Positions 1 to 4,480 of a stretch of DNA of 6,417 nucleotides are shown here, piece by piece. This DNA is from JAMXLO01 sp036494925 (GTDB taxonomy: Bacteria > Pseudomonadota > Alphaproteobacteria > Acetobacterales > Acetobacteraceae). The stretch covers positions 1-6,417 of the forward strand of contig DASXNR010000080.1 of NCBI GenBank assembly GCA_036494925.1, given 5' to 3'. Every line of letters begins with the position of its first letter. Positions within the stretch are counted from its first letter, which is position 1. Made by a program: the position numbers and the translations under genes. The notes beneath the pieces were generated by a model. It was not told where the DNA came from. It searched no databases and saw nothing but the letters and a program-made list of their open reading frames with translations.

Positions 1-113
1 CGGGGCTGTGCGGAGGCGCGGCTGCCAAATCCGATTGCCGCCACACCAAGCGCCACGAGCACGAACGCCAGCTTCAGGCCCTGCCGCCTGGGACCGTTTT
101 CCTCATCAGTCAT
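1..113 (-). CDS. N-terminus of an exported or membrane-anchored protein (partial, cut by window edge)
   Basis: Only the first 37 codons are present. The translation begins MTDEENGPRRQGLK and continues with one hydrophobic stretch (about residues 15-29, rich in L, V, A and I), then GSRASAQP. A charged N-terminus with Arg/Lys before the hydrophobic core, followed by an A-S-A site, fits a Sec signal peptide or an uncleaved signal anchor, so the body of the protein is probably periplasmic. A purine-rich GGAGGGG (127-133) sits 13 nt upstream of this ATG. It is only 10 nt upstream of an in-frame GTG directly before it (116-114), so the true start may be that GTG, adding one residue. The gene lies about 225 bp downstream of the TPP-enzyme pair on the same strand and may have its own promoter. 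No family can be named from this fragment. Confidence 0.6.
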   Translation of the reverse strand, partial: MTDEENGPRRQGLKLAFVLVALGVAAIGFGSRASAQP

Positions 114-338
114 CACCCGAAGTTCGCCCCTCCGCAGTCACCCGGCTTTGACGCAGTCATGCTGCGCCGCACAATACAACACAAAGCCTTCCCCCACGCC
201 TTCCCGCGCATGACGTCCCGGTCATGTCACGGTCAGCGTTGCATTGTCCGCGAAACGGCGGCCGACTGCCAGCGTCAAATTCGGCATGTGGTCGGCCCGA
301 TCAAGACGCGGATACACGACGATACAAATCGAGCGGGT
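114..338. other. Non-coding gap between TPP-enzyme operon and the left-edge gene
   Basis: I see no credible gene here; the open frames crossing it are antisense shadows. On the minus strand it should hold the 3' end of the TPP-enzyme transcript and the promoter and ribosome site of the left-edge gene. I found no hairpin with a T tract that would act as an intrinsic terminator. A short inverted repeat, CATGAC-6 nt-GTCATG (209-226), lies about 95 bp upstream of the left-edge start. It could be an operator half-site pair, but it is short enough to be chance. Confidence 0.4.
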
Positions 339-920
339 TTAATCCCGGACGACACCGAGCGCGCGGCGGAAGCGGTCCGCAAGATAGCCGCCGTCGCGCG
401 GCGGCAGGTGGCGCGGCAACTCGGCCGGCGAGATGCGGACCACGGCGAACAGGCTTTCCTGCCGCAGCCGCGGCCGCAGTGCCTCCACCTCGTCCATGTC
501 GCGGGCGGTCGCGGTGGCGGCCCAGCCGCACGCACCGGCAACCGCGGCGAGGTCGGTGGTCAGGCCGGTGTGGCTGTGCTGCGAACCGGTCTCACCGTAG
601 CGCGCATTGTCGAGCACGGCGACGGCCAGGTTCGGCGCGCCGGCGGCCGCGATGGTGGCCAGCGAACCCATGCCCATCAGCATCTCACCGTCGCCGGTCA
701 GCACCAGCACGCGGCGGCGCGGCTGCGCCAGCGCGAGACCCAGACCGACCATGGCAGCGCCACCCATGGCGCCCCAGAGATAGAAGTTGAGCGGCCGCTC
801 GCCGGCCGCGGCAGCATCGTAGCTGGGCGCGCCGAGGCCGGTGACCACGAGCAGGTCGCCCGGATCGCGCAGCAGCGCGGCGGCGACCAACCGGCGATCC
901 AGCGTGCCGTCGTTCCTCAC
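339..920 (-). CDS. TPP-dependent decarboxylase, PP-domain (β) subunit; sulfopyruvate/phosphonopyruvate decarboxylase-like
   Basis: This 193-residue protein is the diphosphate-binding half of a split thiamine-diphosphate enzyme resembling sulfopyruvate decarboxylase β (ComE) or the C-terminal part of phosphonopyruvate decarboxylase. The TPP/Mg signature is clear: GDG at residues 76-78 and Asn at 105 (DN-ARYGETG), 26 residues between them, as in the GDG-X(24-27)-N motif. A conserved-looking FYLWGAMGGA lies at 46-55. The length matches a stand-alone subunit. I place the start at GTG 920-918, which overlaps the stop of the α-subunit gene in a GTGA tetranucleotide and indicates translational coupling. 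The frame stays open upstream to 1127, but that stretch is an Arg/Gly-rich shadow of the α gene. The pair should decarboxylate a 2-oxo acid in the cytoplasm. The substrate cannot be read from the sequence, and no sulfolactate or phosphonate genes are nearby. Confidence 0.9.
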   Translation of the reverse strand: MRNDGTLDRRLVAAALLRDPGDLLVVTGLGAPSYDAAAAGERPLNFYLWGAMGGAAMVGLGLALAQPRRRVLVLTGDGEMLMGMGSLATIAAAGAPNLAVAVLDNARYGETGSQHSHTGLTTDLAAVAGACGWAATATARDMDEVEALRPRLRQESLFAVVRISPAELPRHLPPRDGGYLADRFRRALGVVRD

Positions 921-1435
921 TTCGCAAACACCTTGGCGCCGACCAGCCGTTGCGAGAACAGCACGGCGACCGGCACTGCGCTGTCGAACGCCAGCGCGGC
1001 CGATGCGGCGACCAGCTCGGCCACATCGTTGGCGTTGTCGGCGCGCCGGACATGCACGCCGGCGGCGGTCAGCACGGATGGCGTGGCCGCGCCCATCGGC
1101 ACCTGCCAAGGATTGAACTCGGCCCACTCGCCGCGCATCGTGATCAAAGTGAAGAACGGCATGCGGCAGTTCACCGGCAGCGACAGCATGTTGATGCAGT
1201 TGCCGACACCGGAGGACTGCATCAGCAGCACGGCACGTTGCCCGCCGAGCCAGGCGCCTGCGGCGAACGCGATGCCTTCCTCCTCGGTGGTGAGCACGAC
1301 GGCGCGCATGTCCGGATCGGCATGCGCCGCTTCGATCAGATGCGCGTGGCCGGCATCCGGGACATAGGCGAGCTGGGTAATGCGCGCGGCCTTCAGCGCG
1401 GCATAGACCTGCGCCTGCCAGGACGATGACGGCAT
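917..1435 (-). CDS. TPP-dependent decarboxylase, Pyr-domain (α) subunit; sulfopyruvate decarboxylase α-like
   Basis: This 172-residue protein is the N-terminal (pyrimidine-binding) half of a TPP enzyme, similar to sulfopyruvate decarboxylase α (ComD). The segment TTEEEGIAFAAG (49-60) holds the conserved Glu that activates the cofactor's aminopyrimidine. By spacing to the final Gly, E51 matches the catalytic Glu of benzoylformate and phosphonopyruvate decarboxylases. It is followed by LLMQSSGVGNCINML (70-84) and MRGEWAEFNPWQ (100-111), both typical of this subunit family. The Pyr and PP domains are separate polypeptides here, so the active site should form at the α/β interface. The ATG at 1435 lies 4 bp after the stop of the coiled-coil gene and has no strong ribosome site, suggesting coupling to upstream translation. 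The gene ends in the GTGA overlap with β. Confidence 0.9.
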   Translation of the reverse strand: MPSSSWQAQVYAALKAARITQLAYVPDAGHAHLIEAAHADPDMRAVVLTTEEEGIAFAAGAWLGGQRAVLLMQSSGVGNCINMLSLPVNCRMPFFTLITMRGEWAEFNPWQVPMGAATPSVLTAAGVHVRRADNANDVAELVAASAALAFDSAVPVAVLFSQRLVGAKVFAK

Positions 1436-1439
1436 GCGG

Positions 1440-1778
1440 CTATTTCAGGATGGCGAGCGCGGCGAGGCCGCAGGCATAGGCGGTGAGCAGCGCGGTGAGC
1501 ACGCCCCCCATGTAGGCCTTGCCGGGCTTCCCGGCGAGGTCGGTGCGCAGGGCGGCCAACTCGACCTTCAGTTCCGTGCGCAGTTCGGCCAGCTCGGCCT
1601 TGGTTGCGAGGTGCGGCAGGGTCGCATCGAGCGTCGCCTTGATTTCGGTCACCAGCAGCTCGAGCCGGCCCATCGTGGCCTTCACATCGCGCACATCGTC
1701 CTCCAGCCGGGAAACGCGCGTTTCCAGAACCGGATGGTAGGGGTCGTCGGCCTTGGGTTCAACCGGCGTATCGGGCAT
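1440..1778 (-). CDS. Small coiled-coil protein with C-terminal transmembrane anchor
   Basis: This 112-residue hypothetical protein has a Pro/Asp-rich start (1-16) and a long heptad-like helix from about 18 to 82 (LETRVSRLEDDVRDVK, then alternating Leu and charged residues with a break near LPHLATK). A hydrophobic C-terminal segment follows (about 89-110, ending LAALAILK) and is probably one membrane helix. This is a tail-anchored-like layout with an oligomeric coiled coil in the cytoplasm. I recall similar short coiled-coil/TM proteins as conserved hypotheticals in alphaproteobacteria but cannot name a family. It ends TAG (1442-1440), 4 bp before the decarboxylase α start, so it is almost certainly cotranscribed with it. 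No ribosome site separates its ATG from a perfect 12-bp hairpin (1789-1815), which may limit initiation. A scaffold or membrane-tethering role for the enzyme is speculation. Confidence 0.8.
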   Translation of the reverse strand: MPDTPVEPKADDPYHPVLETRVSRLEDDVRDVKATMGRLELLVTEIKATLDATLPHLATKAELAELRTELKVELAALRTDLAGKPGKAYMGGVLTALLTAYACGLAALAILK

Positions 1779-1788
1779 CGCACAGCCG

Positions 1789-1815
1789 CCACGGCACCAC
1801 TGAGTGGTGCCGTGG
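1789..1815 (-). repeat. Perfect 12-bp inverted repeat (hairpin) in the leader of the coiled-coil gene
   Basis: Read on the minus strand, CCACGGCACCAC and GTGGTGCCGTGG flank a 3-nt TCA loop, with all 12 pairs perfect. It sits in the 73-bp gap after the glutathione-transferase stop and ends 10 nt before the coiled-coil ATG. There is no T tract on either side, so it is not a canonical intrinsic terminator. It could stabilise or process the transferase mRNA end, block ribosome entry at the next gene, or be a protein-binding dyad. Confidence 0.75.
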
Positions 1816-1851
1816 ATAGCCGTGAAGGGTGAACGCTTTGTCGCCGAACCG

Positions 1852-2565
1852 TCAGGCGGCGGCGTACTGGCCGCGGCCGAACACCTTGTCCAGCGCGTCG
1901 GGCTCCGCCTTGTCGAACTGCGTCGTCTTCGCCCGCACGTCGTCGACCGCGGCCAGCGCCTTCTTCACCGCCGGACGCTCGTTGATCGTGCCGACCCAGC
2001 GCATGACGTTCTTGTACTTCTCTGGCGCGGGCGCGCCGAGCAGTACCGGAATGTTGCGCGCCCACGGATAGGAGGCGATGTCCGCGATGCTGTATTCCGC
2101 GCCGCCCAGCCACGGCTTTTCGGCCAGACGCTGCTCGTACACCTCGAACACGCGATGCACCTGGGTGGTGTAGCGGCTCTGCGAATAGTCGTTGCCCTTC
2201 GGCGCGAACCGCACGAAGTGCACGTGCTGGCCGAACATCGGACCGAGCGTGGTCATCTGCACCATCATCCACTCGATCGCCTCGTATTTCGCCGCCATGT
2301 CCTTCGGCAGCAGCTTGCCGGTCTTCTCGGCCAGATAGAGCAGGATCGCGCCCGACTCGAACAGCGTGCAGGGCTTGCCGCCATGCCCTTCGCTGTCGGT
2401 TATGACCGGGACCTTGGCCATCGGGTTGAGCTTCAGAAAATTCGCGTCGAACTGTTTGCCGGTGAACACGTCGACGGGGTGGACGGTGTAAGGCAGGCCA
2501 AGCTCCTCCAGCGCGATATAGATCTTCACGACGTTCGGGCTGCCCATGCCGTAGAGCTCGATCAT
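1852..2565 (-). CDS. Glutathione S-transferase family protein, Nu-class (YfcG/YghU-like disulfide-bond oxidoreductase)
   Basis: This 237-residue cytoplasmic protein has an N-terminal thioredoxin fold (1 to about 85) and a helical C-domain. MIELYGMGSPNVVKI matches the start of E. coli YfcG, where Thr9 and Asn11 contact glutathione; here they are S9 and N11. The cis-proline is in KVPVI (P53), the γ-glutamyl-binding ESGAILLYLAEK starts at E70, and the family's N-capping box SIAD is at 159-162. LGPMFGQHVHF (108-118) also resembles Nu-class members. These enzymes typically bind two GSH or GSSG and reduce disulfides or organic hydroperoxides. The start is well supported: AGGAGG (2571-2576) lies 5 nt upstream of the ATG. 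It is divergent from the 2687 membrane-protein gene and is the first gene of the minus-strand run. The 73-bp gap with a hairpin leaves open whether it is cotranscribed with the TPP genes. Confidence 0.93.
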   Translation of the reverse strand: MIELYGMGSPNVVKIYIALEELGLPYTVHPVDVFTGKQFDANFLKLNPMAKVPVITDSEGHGGKPCTLFESGAILLYLAEKTGKLLPKDMAAKYEAIEWMMVQMTTLGPMFGQHVHFVRFAPKGNDYSQSRYTTQVHRVFEVYEQRLAEKPWLGGAEYSIADIASYPWARNIPVLLGAPAPEKYKNVMRWVGTINERPAVKKALAAVDDVRAKTTQFDKAEPDALDKVFGRGQYAAA

Positions 2566-2686
2566 AGTATCCTCCTGTCTTGATGGCTGGACCGCAGCTT
2601 AGCATCCTGCCGACCACCTGTCCCGCGCCAGAGCAAAATGGCGGGCAGCAAGTTCAGCCCAGAGCACATTCCGGGAAGGGACAGAC
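2566..2686. promoter_or_regulatory. Divergent intergenic region (glutathione transferase / membrane protein)
   Basis: These 121 bp separate two divergent starts and so must hold both promoters. The ribosome sites are clear: AGGAGG for the minus gene (2571-2576) and GGGAAGGG for the plus gene (2673-2680, 6 nt from its ATG). I could not find a convincing -35/-10 pair on either strand, nor a dyad that would be an obvious operator. The call rests on gene arrangement. Confidence 0.45.
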
Positions 2687-3547
2687 ATGAAACCCGATGA
2701 GTTCCAACAGTTCTTCGCCGTCGCGCAAAAAAGCGGCGAGACTGTCCGCTCAGCGTTTTACGTGTTCGTGCTGATATACGGCGCAATGCTGTTCTATGCG
2801 GCCAATACATATCTCTATCCAACCGGCCAGCATCTGTTTGCGTCGGTGCAGGACGCGATCACCAAGGCGGCGGGATGCGGCAGCTCGGAGGCCGGGACAC
2901 CCTGCCTCGGACCCCTGGCGCCCACATCGACGATCGAAAAGATCAATACCGACTATTCCACTCATCTGCTGGAATACTATCAGGACAAATCGGCGGCGGA
3001 TCGGGAATTTCATGTGCCGTTCATCGGGATCGCCCCCGATCGGGGCTGGTTCTGGCTGATCAACATTGTCTCCAGCCTGCTGCTCTATGTGATGCTGCGC
3101 GGCTCGCTGGAGAACCATCTGCACCTGCTCGAATATCTCTTCAACGAGACCAAAGGCAACACGGCGCAAGTGATGCTGCTCACTACAACCCAGATCGTGA
3201 CTTCGGCAAGCCGAAGTCGCGAGTCGGGAACATCGCAGGGCAACCTGCTGTTCTCGGCGGAATATCTTTCGGCCTTCACGCTGCTGCTGATGCCGATCGC
3301 GGTCAGCTGCTTCATCCTGTTCGATTGGGCCTATCTCATGTTCACCGCCGACTCCCCGATCGATGTAATTCGCCAGCCCGCCCTCACCCTCGGATTTGTG
3401 CTGACGATCGTTACATTGCTATGGCAGGCACGGATGTTCCGAGGCATCGCCGCCGCTGTCTACCTGCTGTTCGTAGCCGACCGGGCAAGGCAGATGGAGG
3501 TCCAGGCCGCCGAACCGGAGCATGAAATGCCCGCCGGCCCGGCCTGA
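2687..3547 (+). CDS. Polytopic membrane protein of unknown function
   Basis: This 286-residue protein shows four likely membrane segments, at about 23-41, 121-137, 194-219 and 231-262. The last is long and may be two short helices broken by the QARMFRG turn (247-253). Between TM1 and TM2 is a loop of about 80 residues with two cysteines (C64, C73), plausibly periplasmic and disulfide-linked. Between TM2 and TM3 is a hydrophilic segment including ENHLHLLEYLFNETKGN and a Ser/Arg-rich stretch (TSASRSRESG, 172-181). The C-terminal tail (265-286) is charged and ends Pro/Ala-rich. I recognise no family. The start is supported by GGGAAGGG 6 nt upstream. Its codons look visibly more AT-rich than those of the flanking genes (many tat, aat, ttt), hinting at separate ancestry. 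It converges on the 4088-3567 gene with only 19 bp between stops and no evident terminator. Confidence 0.85.
   Translation: MKPDEFQQFFAVAQKSGETVRSAFYVFVLIYGAMLFYAANTYLYPTGQHLFASVQDAITKAAGCGSSEAGTPCLGPLAPTSTIEKINTDYSTHLLEYYQDKSAADREFHVPFIGIAPDRGWFWLINIVSSLLLYVMLRGSLENHLHLLEYLFNETKGNTAQVMLLTTTQIVTSASRSRESGTSQGNLLFSAEYLSAFTLLLMPIAVSCFILFDWAYLMFTADSPIDVIRQPALTLGFVLTIVTLLWQARMFRGIAAAVYLLFVADRARQMEVQAAEPEHEMPAGPA
3195..3222 (+). repeat. Intragenic palindrome within the membrane-protein gene
   Basis: GACTTCGGC and GCCGAAGTC form nine perfect pairs around AA. The stem extends outward by one T·G and three more Watson-Crick pairs, giving 28 bp in total. It encodes part of the Ser/Arg-rich loop of the 2687-3547 protein. 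As RNA it would be a strong hairpin inside the coding sequence. It may be an inserted small palindrome or merely tolerated by an unconstrained loop. Confidence 0.6.
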
Positions 3548-3566
3548 ACGTCCCGGCTGGATCACG

Positions 3567-4088
3567 TCACGGATCGACGCATCCGACACCGGCTTGCGCG
3601 TACTCGGTCCAACCATGATTCTCTGCATAGGCAACCCATCGCCGCTGGTCCGCCACCGAGAGAACCGACGTCGGGCACGCGACGTTGAACGCTTTCAGCG
3701 CGACCACGCCGTACAGAGCCCGGTTCGGCTTGAAGCACCCCGCGCCGGCTTGTGGATATCGAGGCCAGCCATGCTGGCCGGCAAATTCAGCCCAACGCTC
3801 CTGTTGTGCCGCCGGCGTGTCCGCGTCGGCGCAGGCGACGTGAAAGACATAGACATCTGTTGGCATGGTTCCGTCGGGCACCTGCTTCGCGGCGATCTGG
3901 TCGGCGGTCATGAACAGTCGCTGGACGCCGTAGCCAATGTCATCGGCAAGGAATGTCGGACTGATCATGATACCCATCATCATCAGCGCGCGCGCTCGCC
4001 GCGACAGATGAGGCCAGCGAAACTTCGGCACCGCCAAAGGCAGCATGCGGATTTCCGGGCGTGCCGAAGCCGTGCCTGCATATGCCAT
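3567..4088 (-). CDS. Small anchored protein with two tandem 43-residue Cys/HGW repeats, function unknown
   Basis: This 173-residue protein has an N-terminal tail with basic residues (HLSRRAR, 27-33) before one hydrophobic segment (about 34-48, ALMMMGIMISPTFLA), probably a signal anchor that places the rest outside the cytoplasm. Residues 79-121 and 131-173 are two gapless copies of a 43-residue unit, 19 positions identical, separated by 9 residues. Shared features are F.VAC at the front, then Q.RW, HGW, Y.QAG.GC and a final Pro. Each copy has two cysteines (C86/C118 and C138/C170), suggesting one disulfide per repeat. The protein ends exactly at the end of repeat 2. The ATG at 4088 is chosen because GGGGAGG (4094-4100) lies 5 nt upstream; the frame is open to 4283, but that extension has no ribosome site and low-complexity content. 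An internal Met15 is an alternative start. I know no matching family. Confidence 0.8.
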   Translation of the reverse strand: MAYAGTASARPEIRMLPLAVPKFRWPHLSRRARALMMMGIMISPTFLADDIGYGVQRLFMTADQIAAKQVPDGTMPTDVYVFHVACADADTPAAQQERWAEFAGQHGWPRYPQAGAGCFKPNRALYGVVALKAFNVACPTSVLSVADQRRWVAYAENHGWTEYAQAGVGCVDP

Positions 4089-4141
4089 CGCGACCTCCCC
4101 GGGAGCGTGAGCGGGCTGCTCACCGCCCCCTGCCTTGCCAT

Positions 4142-4199
4142 CACCGTCGTGCCGGCGGCTGTCACCACATATACGTGGATTACACCTTGCGGCACGGTG
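4142..4199. repeat. Imperfect inverted repeat upstream of the Cys/HGW repeat gene
   Basis: CACC-(GTC bulge)-GTGCCG at 4142-4154 pairs with CGGCACGGTG at 4190-4199: ten base pairs with one 3-nt bulge. The loop contains a small CCAC/GTGG pair (4165-4168 / 4175-4178). It lies 54 bp upstream of the minus-strand start, within its leader or promoter. It may be a regulatory structure or chance. Confidence 0.3.
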
Positions 4200-4294
4200 C
4201 GAGGCAAGGGGCCAGGATTTCCGGAACTGAGCGGTCCCGGCTGGCTGTCCGGACAGGCCCAGCAACTCTTGGCTGGAGGACAATCGGCAATTTC

Positions 4295-4395
4295 AAACCA
4301 CAGATGAACACGGATGCACACGGATACCGCGGGCATCGTGCGCGTGGCCGGCCGGGAGCGTGTTATCCGTGTGCATCCGTGTTCATCTGTGGTTT
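4295..4395. repeat. Interspersed palindromic element: perfect 32-bp inverted repeat with 37-nt spacer
   Basis: The left arm (4295-4326) and right arm (4364-4395) are exact reverse complements over 32 bp; after one mismatch, two more pairs follow (4292-4293 with 4397-4398). Each arm is internally periodic: GATGAACACG then GATGCACACG then GAT, a 10-bp period. The 37-nt spacer is GC-rich and includes GGCCGGCC (4346-4353). An 11-nt piece of the arm, CCGTGTTCATC, recurs at 4411-4421 just outside. From memory, CCACAGATGAACACGGATG-type sequences recur between genes in many bacterial genomes, so this is probably a member of a dispersed non-coding repeat family. It has no T tract, so it is unlikely to be an ordinary terminator, and it lies between divergent genes where a terminator is not needed. 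Confidence 0.85.
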
Positions 4396-4410
4396 CAATT
4401 CCTTCATCGG

Positions 4411-4421
4411 CCGTGTTCATC
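4411..4421 (+). repeat. Partial extra copy of the palindromic-element motif
   Basis: CCGTGTTCATC here is identical to 4377-4387 inside the right arm of the large inverted repeat, 34 bp away in the same orientation. It suggests the element has decayed or been amplified locally, though an 11-nt match alone is modest. Confidence 0.4.
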
Positions 4422-4480
4422 CGCTTGCGCCGGTTACCCCGTGCGCCTAAGCAGCCCGAGCGAGCCTCGGGAGACGCGCC

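Larger units (their letters stand above)
4089..4480. other. 392-bp divergent intergenic region containing a palindromic element
   Basis: No credible gene lies here; the frames crossing it on both strands are shadows or read through the repeat. Left to right it holds the GGGGAGG ribosome site of the minus gene (4094-4100), an imperfect dyad (4142-4199), the large 32-bp inverted repeat (4295-4395), a partial further copy of the repeat motif (4411-4421), and GGGAGA (4469-4474), the ribosome site 6 nt before the acyl-CoA dehydrogenase ATG. Promoters for both flanking genes must be here, but no convincing -35/-10 pair could be picked out. Confidence 0.5.

Noticed and set aside
921..1127. Upstream extension of the TPP β-subunit frame on the minus strand
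   Set aside because: The extra 69 residues are an Arg/Gly/Ala-rich shadow of the α gene. Family length and the GTGA overlap support the start at 920.
159..1367. 402-codon open frame on the plus strand
   Set aside because: It is antisense to the two TPP subunits, has Arg/His/Ala-rich low-complexity translation, no recognisable motifs and no ribosome site. Long antisense frames are common in GC-rich DNA.
1804..2583. 259-codon plus-strand frame opposite the glutathione transferase
   Set aside because: Its composition is typical of an antisense shadow, while the minus strand shows clear transferase motifs and a strong ribosome site.
3548..3566. Shared terminator between the converging genes
   Set aside because: Only 19 bp separate the stops and no stem with a T tract is present; a small CGGAT/ATCCG pair nearby lies inside the minus gene and is too weak.
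4089..4283. 65-codon N-terminal extension of the Cys/HGW repeat protein
   Set aside because: No ribosome site near 4283 and biased composition, whereas GGGGAGG sits 5 nt before the ATG at 4088.
3522..4307. 261-codon plus-strand frame over the Cys/HGW repeat gene and intergenic region
   Set aside because: No domain, no ribosome site, and it runs into the palindromic repeat; the minus strand has the ordered repeat structure.
4295..4395. Large inverted repeat as an intrinsic terminator or CRISPR unit
   Set aside because: No T tract follows either arm, the neighbouring genes are divergent so nothing ends there, and there are no regularly spaced direct repeats with unique spacers.
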